From contig CAKZKT010000103.1 in NCBI GenBank assembly GCA_937124585.1, positions 1-64,000 on the forward strand: a stretch of 64,000 nt of DNA. Direction: 5' to 3'. The notes beneath the pieces were generated by a model. The model searched no databases. It worked only from the letters and a program-made list of their open reading frames with translations, and was not told the DNA's origin. The DNA is from an uncultured Anaerolineae bacterium. Lineage in GTDB: Bacteria; Chloroflexota; Anaerolineae; CG2-30-64-16. This document shows positions 25,323-33,958 of this stretch, piece by piece. A program made the translations under genes and the position numbers. Each line of letters starts with the position of its first letter. Positions within the stretch are counted from its first letter, which is position 1.

Positions 25323-27761
25323 ATGCGTTCACTTTCTATTCCCAGATCGTTCCCATCCCAGGCGGATCCGGCCGCAATGGTCAGCGGGCCGGGCGTGCGC
25401 TTCACCGTGTTGACCGATCGTCTGCTCCGCCTGGAGTACAGCCGGACGAACCGTTTCGAGGATCGTGCCAGCCAGGCGTTTTGGTATCGCCGTCAGCCGC
25501 CGCCGCCCTTCAGGGTCGCGCAGACGCCGGAGCAGATCGAGATCGAGACCGACGCACTGCTGCTGCGCTATCGCATCACGGAGGAAGGCTTCACGCCCAG
25601 CACGCTCTCGATTCGGCTCAAGGCCAGCGGCGTCACCTGGCATTTCGGCGACCACGATCCCCACAATCTACGTGGCACCGCGCGCACCCTCGACGGCGCC
25701 GACGGCGAGATCCCTCTGGAACCAGGGCTGATGTCGCGCGCGGGCTGGTCGGTCGTGGACGACTCGCAGAGCCTGGTCTTCAACGAGGACGGCTGGCTCG
25801 AGCAGCGGCCGGCTGCCCGCCCGACGGACTATCGCGATCTCTATTTCTTCGGCTACAGCCATGATTACATCGGTTGCCTACAGGATTTCACGCGCGTGGC
25901 CGGCCGCGTGCCGTTGCCCCCGCGCTTCGTGCTGGGCAACTGGTGGAGCCGCTACTGGGCCTATCGCCAGGACGAACTGCGCGATCTGATGATGGCGTTT
26001 CGGGAGCGGCAGATCCCGCTGTCGGTGTGCATCATTGACATGGACTGGCACATCACCGAGACCGGCAATGCATCCTCCGGCTGGACGGGCTACACCTGGA
26101 ATCGCGATCTGTGGCCTGCTCCCGAGGAATTCATTGCCTGGCTGCACGACCAGGGGCTGCGGACGGCGCTCAACCTGCATCCGGCCGACGGCGTCTGGCC
26201 GCACGAGGCGCAGTACGAGGCAATGGCGCGCTGGATGGGCCAGGACCCGACGCGCCAGGAGCCGGTTCGCTTCGACCTGGCCGATCCGCACTTCGCCGAG
26301 GGTTATTTCGCCATCCTGCATCACCCCTACGAGGAAAAAGGCGTGGACTTCTGGTGGCTGGACTGGCAGCAGGGCCAGCGCATGGTGTACTCGAAGCAGC
26401 CCGTGGCCGAGGTGATGGATCCGCTATGGTGGCTGAATCATCTTCATTTCTACGATCTCGGCCGCGACGGTGTCAAACGGCCGTTCATCTTCTCGCGCTG
26501 GGGTGGCCTGGGCAATCATCGCTATCCCATCGGCTTCTCCGGCGACAGCCATGTGACATGGGCCTCGCTGGCGTTCCAGCCCTACTTCACGGCCACGGCT
26601 GCGAATGTCGCGTTCGGTTGGTGGAGCCACGACATCGGCGGCCACTGTGCGGGCATGGAAGAGCCCGAACTGTACGCGCGCTGGGTTCAGCTCGGTGTGT
26701 TCAGCCCGATCCTGCGCCTGCACAGCACGAACAATCCGTTCCACGACCGTCGGCCGTGGGGCAACGGCGAGGAAGCGCTGCGGGTGGCGCGCGCGGCCAT
26801 GCAGCTGCGCCACGCGCTGATCCCGTACATCTACAGCATGGCCTGGCGCATGACCCAGGCGAGCATTCCGCTCATCACACCGCTCTATTATTCGCACGGC
26901 GAGCGCGAGGAAGCCTACCGTTGTCGCAATCAGTTCTGGTTCGGCAGCGAGCTGATGGTCGCGCCGTTCGTGTCCCCACGACATCCGGAGACCAACCTCA
27001 GCCGCCATACCGTCTGGTTCCCGCCGGGCGCCTGGTTTGACTTCGCCACGGGCGAATATTTTGCCGGCGACCGCACCGTAGCGATTTACGGCACGCTCGA
27101 CGATATCCCGGTTTTCGCGAAGGCCGGCGCAATCGTGCCGTTGGGCCCGCTGGTCGGCTGGGGCGGCGTGGACAATCCGGCTGAACTGACCGTTTATATC
27201 TTCCCCGGCGCGGATGGCGCGTTCAACCTCTACGAAGATGATGGCGTCTCCGTGGCTTACGAGCAGGGCGATTACGCCATCACGCCCATGGCGCAGAGCT
27301 GGCACGGCAATCGGCTCCGCTTCACCATCGGCCGGGTGGTGGACAACAGCCGACATATCCCGGCCGACCGCCGCTATCAGCTGGTCTTGCGCGGTGTGCG
27401 CCGGCCCGATATGTTGACGCTGAAGATCAACGACGCGATCCGGCCGGTTGCCTGGACCTATGATGAGGCGACCGAGTCGTTGCAGTTGCCTTCCCTCCAG
27501 GTCGGCCCGACCGATGCGCTGGAGCTCACGATCGCGGCCGATGCCGGCTCGCTGCTCGCGCAACGGGATCGCCGCCTGGAGACGTGCCGCGCGCTGCTGC
27601 GACACTTCCGCCTCGCTTCTCTGGCCAAGTGGGCGCTCGACCGCGCCCTGCCGGAACTGGTGGAAGACCCGCGGCGGCTGGAGGCATTCGCCGGCGAGCT
27701 GGATCAGGTGAGCGATGCGCAGTGGATGGCGCTGCGCAACGTGCTGGCGCGCAGACCCTGA
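25323..27761 (+). CDS. Glycoside hydrolase family 31 (alpha-glucosidase/alpha-xylosidase type)
   Basis: 812 aa, no signal peptide, so cytoplasmic. It releases alpha-linked sugars from non-reducing ends. The GH31 nucleophile motif appears as GVDFWWLDWQQG (the Asp after Leu), and the acid/base Asp in IGFSGDSHVTWASLAFQPYFTATAANV. The domain order is the N-terminal beta sandwich, the (beta/alpha)8 barrel with PRFVLGNWWSRYW and VCIIDMDWH, then C-terminal beta domains including VWFPPGAWFDFATGEYFAGD. An extra ~65-residue helical tail ends the protein. GAGG lies ten bases before the ATG. Exact substrate specificity cannot be read; with the GH130-like gene nearby, it fits use of oligosaccharides. Confidence 0.92.
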   Translation: MRSLSIPRSFPSQADPAAMVSGPGVRFTVLTDRLLRLEYSRTNRFEDRASQAFWYRRQPPPPFRVAQTPEQIEIETDALLLRYRITEEGFTPSTLSIRLKASGVTWHFGDHDPHNLRGTARTLDGADGEIPLEPGLMSRAGWSVVDDSQSLVFNEDGWLEQRPAARPTDYRDLYFFGYSHDYIGCLQDFTRVAGRVPLPPRFVLGNWWSRYWAYRQDELRDLMMAFRERQIPLSVCIIDMDWHITETGNASSGWTGYTWNRDLWPAPEEFIAWLHDQGLRTALNLHPADGVWPHEAQYEAMARWMGQDPTRQEPVRFDLADPHFAEGYFAILHHPYEEKGVDFWWLDWQQGQRMVYSKQPVAEVMDPLWWLNHLHFYDLGRDGVKRPFIFSRWGGLGNHRYPIGFSGDSHVTWASLAFQPYFTATAANVAFGWWSHDIGGHCAGMEEPELYARWVQLGVFSPILRLHSTNNPFHDRRPWGNGEEALRVARAAMQLRHALIPYIYSMAWRMTQASIPLITPLYYSHGEREEAYRCRNQFWFGSELMVAPFVSPRHPETNLSRHTVWFPPGAWFDFATGEYFAGDRTVAIYGTLDDIPVFAKAGAIVPLGPLVGWGGVDNPAELTVYIFPGADGAFNLYEDDGVSVAYEQGDYAITPMAQSWHGNRLRFTIGRVVDNSRHIPADRRYQLVLRGVRRPDMLTLKINDAIRPVAWTYDEATESLQLPSLQVGPTDALELTIAADAGSLLAQRDRRLETCRALLRHFRLASLAKWALDRALPELVEDPRRLEAFAGELDQVSDAQWMALRNVLARRP

Positions 27762-27772
27762 TCGGATCTGCG

Positions 27773-27799
27773 GCAGGTCTTGCAGGCTTTGCAGGTCTG
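27773..27799. repeat. Array with 9-bp period (GCAGGTCTT type)
   Basis: Three consecutive 9-mers: GCAGGTCTT, GCAGGCTTT, GCAGGTCTG, directly after the GH31 stop and before the terminator hairpin. Confidence 0.65.
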
Positions 27800-27804
27800 T
27801 CACA

Positions 27805-27841
27805 AACAACAGGCCGACGCTCAATGCGTCGGCCTGTTGTT
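27805..27841 (-). terminator. Shared terminator between convergent genes
   Basis: A perfect 16-bp stem (27805-27820 with 27826-27841, core CAACAGGCCGACGC) with a 5-nt loop. On the minus strand it is followed by TTTGTG, so it works best for the small secreted protein gene, but its position between convergent stops allows it to serve both. Confidence 0.75.
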
Positions 27842-27865
27842 GGGTTGGGGGAGACCCGGAGTGAT

Positions 27866-28324
27866 TTACTTCCAGCCGCGGCGACCGCCGAAGAAGAAGG
27901 GCCTCGTCCAGCCGTTTTCCAGGCCCTTTAACAGCCAATCGGCGCGTTCTTTGGAGATTCTGCCGCTTTCCAGCGCCTTTTGAATGGCTTCGCGCTCACG
28001 CGCCAGGCGCGCGTCCTTCACCGCTTGCTGGATAGCACTCATTTCAACGTTTTGGGCTGCGGCGATTTCTTGCAGAGTCTTGCCGCTGTGGAGCTGCTCG
28101 AACAATTGGGTCGGCGTCAGATTCAGGGCCTTGGCGATCGCGTCGAACGTTTGCCAGTCGCCGAACGGCATGCCGGGCCAGCGGAACCAGAAGCCACCCT
28201 TCAGCGCTTTGGTGGCCGGATCCGGCGTGGCGGGCGGTTGTGTGCCCTGAGCGGCCACAGTCCCCACGAACAGCAACACCAGCACAAGGCTCAAACCTAT
28301 CGTCAACAGTGCCCTTCTTTTCAT
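27866..28324 (-). CDS. Small secreted helical protein of unknown function
   Basis: 152 aa. It has a clear Sec signal peptide (MKRRALLTIGLSLVLVLLFVGTVAAQ) followed by a TPPATPDP linker. The mature part holds short helices with the repeated logic LNLTPTQLFEQLHSGKTLQEIAAAQNV and ISKERADWLLKGLENG, a pattern seen in small DUF2680-like exported proteins of Gram-positives and Chloroflexota. The C-terminus is Phe/Gly/Arg-rich (FFFGGRRGWK). GGAGGG precedes the ATG. It lies downstream of a histidine kinase gene on the same strand but is separated by a palindromic element, so it may be independently expressed. No enzymatic motif is seen. Confidence 0.75.
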   Translation of the reverse strand: MKRRALLTIGLSLVLVLLFVGTVAAQGTQPPATPDPATKALKGGFWFRWPGMPFGDWQTFDAIAKALNLTPTQLFEQLHSGKTLQEIAAAQNVEMSAIQQAVKDARLAREREAIQKALESGRISKERADWLLKGLENGWTRPFFFGGRRGWK

Positions 28325-28373
28325 GCCCTATTCCCTCCTTTCTCGCGCAGCGAAAACCTTTTTTCCCATTGCT

Positions 28374-28466
28374 CACGTGCCAGGCACTCTCGCCTGCTCG
28401 AGCGAGGTCTCCTGACCAAGCCACTCTTCGACGGTCGGGAGACCGCCTCGAACAACGGAGCACGTG
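28374..28466. repeat. Palindrome-rich intergenic element
   Basis: A 93-bp element bounded by CACGTG at both ends (28374 and 28461). It contains the palindrome GTGCCAGGCAC (28377-28387) and a 12-bp stem, GGTCTCCTGACC (28406-28417) with GGTCGGGAGACC (28433-28444), with one T-G wobble. It sits between the histidine kinase and the small secreted gene. Confidence 0.6.
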
Positions 28467-28571
28467 GCGACTTTTACCCGCCGCGGCGTCGGCCGCGGCA
28501 TGAGCATCTATCCTGTGCTCAATCTAGCACGCAAATGTGAGAAAAGCATGAGAAGAACAGGCAGGATCGCA

Positions 28572-29981
28572 TCAGCCAGGCGTCACGCGCGGCAGGCGCA
28601 CGGTGAAGCGGCTGCCTTGCCCCGGCGTGCTCTCCGCCGTGATCTCGCCGCCGTGCGCGTGCGCGATCACCTGCGCGATGCTCAGTCCCAGGCCGACATG
28701 ATCCCGGCCGTCGCTCGTGCGCGCTTTGTCGCCGCGATAGAAACGGTCGAAGATGTGCGCCAGGTCTTCGGCCGCGATGCCCGGCCCTGTGTCCGCCACC
28801 GTCACGGTGATCTGACCGGCCGTCGCGGCGGCGGTCACCCGAATGGTGCCGCCTGCCGGCGTGTATTGCATGGCGTTGTCCAGCAGATTGAGGAAGAGCC
28901 GGGTCAGGTAATCACGGTCGCCGCGCACCCAGAGCTGTGCGGATATCTCGCAGGTCAGAGATTGGCCGAATTCCTCCTGGGCATACACGGCCGACGTTTC
29001 CACCAGGTCGGTGAGCAGCTCACTGAGGTCCAGCATCGTGAAATGCGCCTGCAACTGGCCGCTGTCCACGCGCGCCAGCATCAGCGCGGCGTCGAGCAGG
29101 CTCGAGAGGCGGTCTATCTGGCCGTTCGCCTCGATCAATGTGGCGCGCAGCTCCTCGGCGCTGCGCGGCCGGTTGAGGGCGACCTCGATATTGCTCTTGA
29201 TGAGCGCCAGCGGCGTGCGCAGATCGTGTGCGATGTCGGCGGTGAAGCGGCGCTCTCGCTGAAAGGCAGCCTGGAGCCGGTCGAGCAGTTGGTTGAAGGT
29301 GCGCGCCAGGTGGCCGAGCTCATCGTTGTGCTTCGGTTCCGGCAGGCGTTCGGCCAGATTTTCGGCTTCGATGCGATTGGCGGTCTCGACCATGGCTCGC
29401 ACCGGCGCCAACGCGCGGCCGGCCAGCCACCAGCCGCCCAGTGCCGCCAACGGCAGGCCCAGCGCCAGTGCCCCTACCAGAGTGGTGATCAGCAGCGTGC
29501 GCAGGCGCAGCAGATCTGCCTCGACTTTGCCCACCTGGAGGATGGCACGCGGCGGCCTGCCCAGCGGAACCGACAGCACGCGCACCGGCGGGGCCAGCAC
29601 GGCAGACAGCCACAGGCCCGAATCCGCCTGGGTGACATCGGGCGGCACCAGCGGTGTCCGCACGGTCTCCCGCCAGGAACGGCCCTGGCGGGCAGCCTCC
29701 AGCGCCTCGACGGAAATCGGAATGCGCCGCGCCGGCAGACCGGACGAGCGGATGATCTGTCCGTCCAGCGTCAGCAGACGATAGGAGGTGTCCACCACCA
29801 GCGGGTCTTCCCCGCGCAGGAGCGGCCCGGTCAGCTGGCGGGCAATGGTCTGGATCTCGCGATCGGTCGTGCTCTGCAATTGCCAGGCGCCGCCGATGAA
29901 GATGACCGCGGCGAAACCGATCAGCGCGATCATCAACACGAAGGTGTACCACAGCGTCAGGCGCAGGCGAATGGAGAGCAT
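28572..29981 (-). CDS. Two-component sensor histidine kinase
   Basis: 469 aa, EnvZ/CusS-like layout. Helix 1 is at residues 8-32, an extracytoplasmic domain follows to ~160, helix 2 is at ~165-185, then a HAMP domain (RALAPVRAMVETANRIEAENLAERLP). The HisKA H-box is FTADIAHDLRTPLALIKSNIE, with the phosphorylated His. The ATPase domain has N, G1 and G2 boxes (FLNLLDNAMQYTP, VADTGPGIAAEDL, HVGLGLSIAQVIAHAHGG). The gene lies 10 bases downstream of the response regulator, so they are a cognate pair. The signal is unknown; genes linked to such pairs often respond to envelope stress or metals. Confidence 0.95.
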   Translation of the reverse strand: MLSIRLRLTLWYTFVLMIALIGFAAVIFIGGAWQLQSTTDREIQTIARQLTGPLLRGEDPLVVDTSYRLLTLDGQIIRSSGLPARRIPISVEALEAARQGRSWRETVRTPLVPPDVTQADSGLWLSAVLAPPVRVLSVPLGRPPRAILQVGKVEADLLRLRTLLITTLVGALALGLPLAALGGWWLAGRALAPVRAMVETANRIEAENLAERLPEPKHNDELGHLARTFNQLLDRLQAAFQRERRFTADIAHDLRTPLALIKSNIEVALNRPRSAEELRATLIEANGQIDRLSSLLDAALMLARVDSGQLQAHFTMLDLSELLTDLVETSAVYAQEEFGQSLTCEISAQLWVRGDRDYLTRLFLNLLDNAMQYTPAGGTIRVTAAATAGQITVTVADTGPGIAAEDLAHIFDRFYRGDKARTSDGRDHVGLGLSIAQVIAHAHGGEITAESTPGQGSRFTVRLPRVTPG

Positions 29982-29991
29982 GGCGGTTTAT

Positions 29992-30675
29992 CTACTCGGT
30001 CTCGGCCAGCTTGTAGCCGACCCCGCGCACGGTGTGCAACAATTTGGGTTCTCCCGGCGTCTCGATCTTGTGGCGCAAATAGCGAATGTACACATCCACC
30101 ACGTTAGAGCCACCGGCGTAATCGAAGCTCCAGACCTGACTCAGGATCGCATCGCGCGACAGCACCTGGCGGGCATGACGCATCAGACAGCGCAGGAGGC
30201 GAAATTCCAGTGGGCTGAGCTCGATCACGCGATTGCCGCGGCGCACTTCGTGTCTGGTTTCGTCGAGCACGAGATCGCCCACGCGCAGTGGACCCACCTG
30301 CATTTCACGGACGCGTCGGCTCAGCGCGCGCAGCCGCGCCAGCAGTTCCTTGAAGGCGAACGGCTTTGTCAGATAGTCGTCGGCGCCGCTGTCGAGCCCA
30401 TGGACGCGGTCGTCCACGTCGCCCAACGCGGTGAGCATCAGGATATGGCCGGTGAACCCGGCCTCTCGCAGCCGACGACATACCGTCAGCCCATCCATGC
30501 CGGGCAGCATGATGTCCAGAATGATCACATCGTAAGGCGCGGCCAGCGCGTAGTCCAGCGCATCGCGGCCGTTGGTCACGATGTCTACGACGTAATGTTC
30601 CTCGGTCAGGCCACGGCGCAGCGTTTCGGCCAGCGCAACTTCATCTTCGACGATCAGGATTCGCATCGGATTCAC
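29992..30675 (-). CDS. OmpR/PhoB family response regulator
   Basis: 227 aa. The receiver domain has the acidic pair EDE near residue 10, the phospho-acceptor Asp in VIILDIMLPGMDG, the Thr/Ser position LMLTAL, and the conserved Lys in DDYLTKPFAFKEL. A winged-helix DNA-binding domain follows (VIELSPLEFRLLRCLMRHARQVLSRDAILSQVW and VVDVYIRYLRHKIE, GVGYKL). It is transcribed with the adjacent histidine kinase. Genes regulated are not identifiable from the sequence, though the downstream small secreted protein is a plausible target by position. Confidence 0.96.
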   Translation of the reverse strand: MNPMRILIVEDEVALAETLRRGLTEEHYVVDIVTNGRDALDYALAAPYDVIILDIMLPGMDGLTVCRRLREAGFTGHILMLTALGDVDDRVHGLDSGADDYLTKPFAFKELLARLRALSRRVREMQVGPLRVGDLVLDETRHEVRRGNRVIELSPLEFRLLRCLMRHARQVLSRDAILSQVWSFDYAGGSNVVDVYIRYLRHKIETPGEPKLLHTVRGVGYKLAETE

Positions 30676-30836
30676 CGGACAGGTCGAGACGGCCCGGGCT
30701 GCTGTTCAAGCACGGATTGCCGTGAGCGTCCGGAGGCTTCCCAGATCTACGCGCAACCGGTGTCGAACACAGCCGATTCCCCTTTGTATCGTCGCGCGAG
30801 AAGATGAGAGACGGGTGAGAACATTGTGGCCGCAGC

Positions 30837-30868
30837 AAAAAGGCCCTGCCGGCATCTCCAACAGGGCC
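30837..30868 (-). terminator. Intrinsic terminator after rplI
   Basis: On the minus strand GGCCCTG (30868-30862) pairs with CAGGGCC (30848-30842) and is followed by TTTTT (30841-30837). Confidence 0.8.
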
Positions 30869-30910
30869 ACGGGACGGACGATGCCATGCGGCACTGCGGT
30901 CGCAGCAGCC

Positions 30911-31369
30911 TCATGCGGTCTCGGCGGCGCGTTCCACCCGCACATGGATCGTGGCAACGGTCCCCGCCGCGATGCGGAGGGTGAGCGTATGCTCGCCCAG
31001 CGTTTTGATCGGATGCTCCAGCTCGACCAGGCGTCGTTCGATCGGCCGGCCGACCATGCGGCTCAGCTCATCGGCGATATCCGCGCTGGTGATCGAGCCG
31101 TACAGCCGTTCGCCCTCGCCGGCGCGCGCCCGCAAGACGACGACTTTGCCGTCGAGCTGCTCGGCCAGGCGTTTGGCCTCGTGCGCACGACGCTCTTTGC
31201 GGCGTGCTTCCGCCTCTTTGGCCGACTCGGCCTGTTTGAGCGCGGCCTCCGAGGCCGGCACTGCCAGTTTGCGGGGAAACAGGAAGTTATGGGCATATCC
31301 GCCGGCCACCTCTTTGACATCGCCGGCGCGTCCCAATCCTTCCACGTTTTTGATCAGTAGGACTTGCAT
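30911..31369 (-). CDS. rplI: 50S ribosomal protein L9
   Basis: 152 aa from ATG 31369, which has AAGGAGA upstream. It starts with the L9 signature MQVLLIKNVEGLGRAGDVKEVAGGYAHNFLFPRKLA, then the long connecting helix (ESAKEAEARRKERRAHEAKRL) and the C-terminal domain (RLYGSITSADIADEL). It binds 23S rRNA near the base of the L1 stalk. The gene stands alone with its own promoter and terminator rather than in the usual rpsF-ssb-rpsR-rplI cluster. Confidence 0.96.
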   Translation of the reverse strand: MQVLLIKNVEGLGRAGDVKEVAGGYAHNFLFPRKLAVPASEAALKQAESAKEAEARRKERRAHEAKRLAEQLDGKVVVLRARAGEGERLYGSITSADIADELSRMVGRPIERRLVELEHPIKTLGEHTLTLRIAAGTVATIHVRVERAAETA

Positions 31370-31411
31370 GACCTGATTTCTCCTTGTCGAGACGAGGATA
31401 CAACGGTCTCC

Positions 31412-31440
31412 ATGATACATCAGAACCGGCCAGACTTCAA
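31412..31440 (-). promoter_or_regulatory. Promoter for rplI
   Basis: Minus-strand TTGAAG (31440-31435), 17 bp, TATCAT (31417-31412), about 43 bases before the rplI ATG. Confidence 0.6.
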
Positions 31441-31513
31441 GCGCGGTTGCGGCCCGTGGAGGTCAACCCCGCTGAAGCCCGCCGATGGCCTCAGCACGGC
31501 CGCTGTTGGCCGG

Positions 31514-31543
31514 TTGCCGCGCGCAGGCAATCTGTGTTATACT
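31514..31543 (+). promoter_or_regulatory. Promoter for the SH3 lipoprotein operon
   Basis: TTGCCG (31514-31519), 18 bp, TATACT (31538-31543). The sequence around the -10 (CTGTGTTATACT) is repeated almost exactly at the promoter at 48944-48973. Confidence 0.7.
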
Positions 31544-31606
31544 CGGAGCAATGCGAGATGTGCAGATGAGTCCATCTTTGGGCAGCGGAAATAAGCCGTG
31601 GAAACG

Positions 31607-32791
31607 ATGAAGCAAACGCGCGCTGCGCTTGCGCTCATCGCCGCGTTGCTGGTGCTCGCGGTCGGGGTTTGGGGCTGCTCGGCGACGCAGCTGCTGGCCG
31701 GCCAGCTGGCGGCGACGGTGACGCCGACGCGCACGCCGCGTCCCACGTGGACGCCCGCGCCGCCTGCCGCGGTGGTCGCCACGCCGACCCTGGACACCAC
31801 GCGCTTCCCCGGCGTGGCGCTGCCCACCGCGCCGCCGCCCACACCGGTGATCCTGATACCCGGCGCCGGCCAGACGATCTTCTTGCCCCAGCCGGCCGGC
31901 GCGCCGCCGGTTCAGACCGTGGTCGTGATCATCGTCACCGCAACGCCGGTGCCCACGCCCACGCCCACTCTGGCGCCGTTCATGACACCGGTCAGGCCGA
32001 CCGCCACCCCGACCCCTGGGCCGCCGACCCCTACGCCTCTCCCCACGGCCACGCCGCTGCCGCCGGTTTACGTGGTGACGAAAGAGCAGGCCAACGTGCG
32101 CCAGGGGCCGGGCGTGGTCTATCCGGTGGTGACGCAGCTCGATGCAGGCACCCAGGTCACGGTCGTCGGCCGCAATCAGGCGGGCGACTGGTGGAAGATC
32201 TGCTGCGTGAACGGCGCCGACGTGTGGATCTCCGATGCGTTGGTACGGGTCGAGGGGCCGCTATGGACTGTGGCCGAGGTGGTAAATATCCCACCGACGC
32301 CCGTGCCGCCGCCGCCGACTGCACCTTCGCCGACACCTACACCAACTCCAACCCCTGTCTGGACTTTTCGCGTGGAGAGCATGGAAGAGTTTCCGCTGGG
32401 CATGGACCTTTTCCGCATAGATGCGGTCATCTACAACGGCGCGGTGCCGCTGTGGGGCTATCGGCTGCGCATCCGCAACGTCGCCCTCGGCCAGGAGTGG
32501 ATCAGCGGCGAATCTCAATCGGCCGGCTGGGATTGGACCATCGTGCAGTGGCCCGATGATGGCCTGGTGGTTGCCAACGCGGGCGTCGAGTGCCCCAATC
32601 CGGTTCGCAAGGGGCTGCGCTGCGTCAGGACCAACCTGAAATGGGATAGCTACAAGGCCAATCTGCCCGGCGGTACCGGGCCGTGGGAAGTCACTGTCAT
32701 AGATCGGGCCGGCAATCCGCTCTCGGCGACGCTGCAATTTCACACCAATCCCGGCAATCCCGAATGGTACTACGTCGTGTTTCGGAGATGA
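31607..32791 (+). CDS. Bacterial-SH3 domain lipoprotein (first of three)
   Basis: 394 aa from ATG 31607; GTG 31598 is an alternative start. It has a lipoprotein signal (ALIAALLVLAVGVWGC) and a ~130-residue Pro/Thr-rich stalk. A bacterial SH3 domain lies near residues 150-215 (YVVTKEQANVRQGPGVVYPVVTQLDAGTQVTVVGRNQAGDWWKIC). A second Pro/Thr linker leads to a C-terminal beta domain. SH3_3 domains often bind cell wall or mediate surface contacts. The two following genes encode paralogues, and the stop overlaps the start of the second as ATGA, so they are translated together. Function of the group is unknown. Confidence 0.82.
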   Translation: MKQTRAALALIAALLVLAVGVWGCSATQLLAGQLAATVTPTRTPRPTWTPAPPAAVVATPTLDTTRFPGVALPTAPPPTPVILIPGAGQTIFLPQPAGAPPVQTVVVIIVTATPVPTPTPTLAPFMTPVRPTATPTPGPPTPTPLPTATPLPPVYVVTKEQANVRQGPGVVYPVVTQLDAGTQVTVVGRNQAGDWWKICCVNGADVWISDALVRVEGPLWTVAEVVNIPPTPVPPPPTAPSPTPTPTPTPVWTFRVESMEEFPLGMDLFRIDAVIYNGAVPLWGYRLRIRNVALGQEWISGESQSAGWDWTIVQWPDDGLVVANAGVECPNPVRKGLRCVRTNLKWDSYKANLPGGTGPWEVTVIDRAGNPLSATLQFHTNPGNPEWYYVVFRR

Positions 32792-33924
32792 GCCAGACGA
32801 TGAAAGCATCGTGTCGGCGCATTGGGATATTGCTGCTCGTGGCGTTTGCGCTCGCCGGCCTGAGCCTGGCCTGTTCGGCAGGCCAGGCAATCGTCGGTCG
32901 GCCCAGAGCGGCGGCCGCACCGACTGCGACCAAGACGCCGCGTCCCACCTTCACGCCGTTGCCGGGATTGGGGACGCCGGCCGGAGCCAATGCGCCGCTG
33001 CCGATCCGCGGCGAATTGCCGCCAGGCGTCATCGTCGAGGCGTCGACCGCGCCGGCCGTCATCACTCCGGCCGCAACTTTCGGCGCGGTCAGCGTTGTCC
33101 TGTATGCCACCGAGACCCCCACGATCAGCCCGACGCCGGGGCCGACCGCGCCGCCGACTGCGTCGCCAGAGGCGACCCCCGATGTCGAGACCAACCGGCC
33201 CACTCGTGTGACCGGACCGCGGCCGCGGCCGACGCCGTTCGTCGTGGTCAATGCCGACAGCCTGCGCGGCCGGCGCGGGCCAGATGTCGCCTTTCCCGCG
33301 GTGGGGCAGGCCCTGCGCGGGGCCGAACTGATGATCCTGGGGAAGACTTCGGCAGAGGACTGGTGGTGGGTGTGTTGCCTGGCGAATCAGCCGGTATGGG
33401 TGCCGGCCGATCAGGTGACGGCCAACGGCCCGCTGGAGGCCGTGCCGGTGCTCACCCCGGCGCCGACGCCTTCGCCGACGCCGGTGCCGCCTCCCACGCT
33501 CACGCCCACGCCGACTCCGACGCCGTTGCCGCCGTTCGACATCGCGCGCGGGCCGGAGTTCCCGATCAAGGTGGACACCGGCATCCTCACCATCTGGGTG
33601 AAGGTTTATGAAGGCTCCGGCAACTACGAGAAACCGCTGCCGGACTATATCCTCAAGGTGTTTCGCAACGGCGTGGATGTCAGCAGCGATCGTCGCTCCA
33701 TGGGCGACCGCTTCGATGAGATCGCGTCGGGCAGCGGGGCTTCGCGCACTATCCATTACCTCTACAACCTGAAGTTCGAGATGTACAACGCCGGCGAGGC
33801 GGACTGGGAGATCTACCTGGCTCGGCCCGGCGGCATTCGCGTCTCGCCGATCACGCGCTTTACCACGATGGGCGACTCGTATCGCAATCTGGTGGTGTAT
33901 ATCGCCTACTGGTTGGCGCGCTGA
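32788..33924 (+). CDS. Bacterial-SH3 domain lipoprotein (second of three)
   Basis: 378 aa; the start overlaps the previous stop (ATGA). Lipoprotein signal LLVAFALAGLSLAC, then a Pro/Thr-rich stalk. The SH3-like domain is recognisable but diverged (PFVVVNADSLRGRRGPDVAFPAVGQALRGAELMILGKTSAEDWWWVC). The second linker (PTPSPTPVPPPTLTPTPTPTP) leads to a C-terminal domain (FDIARGPEFPIKVDTGILTIWVKVYEGSGNY) that differs from that of its neighbours, so the three proteins share anchor, stalk and SH3 but present different tips. Confidence 0.8.
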   Translation: MSQTMKASCRRIGILLLVAFALAGLSLACSAGQAIVGRPRAAAAPTATKTPRPTFTPLPGLGTPAGANAPLPIRGELPPGVIVEASTAPAVITPAATFGAVSVVLYATETPTISPTPGPTAPPTASPEATPDVETNRPTRVTGPRPRPTPFVVVNADSLRGRRGPDVAFPAVGQALRGAELMILGKTSAEDWWWVCCLANQPVWVPADQVTANGPLEAVPVLTPAPTPSPTPVPPPTLTPTPTPTPLPPFDIARGPEFPIKVDTGILTIWVKVYEGSGNYEKPLPDYILKVFRNGVDVSSDRRSMGDRFDEIASGSGASRTIHYLYNLKFEMYNAGEADWEIYLARPGGIRVSPITRFTTMGDSYRNLVVYIAYWLAR

Positions 33925-33958
33925 ATGGGAATCACACGTCTAGCAAGGAGATGCTTCG

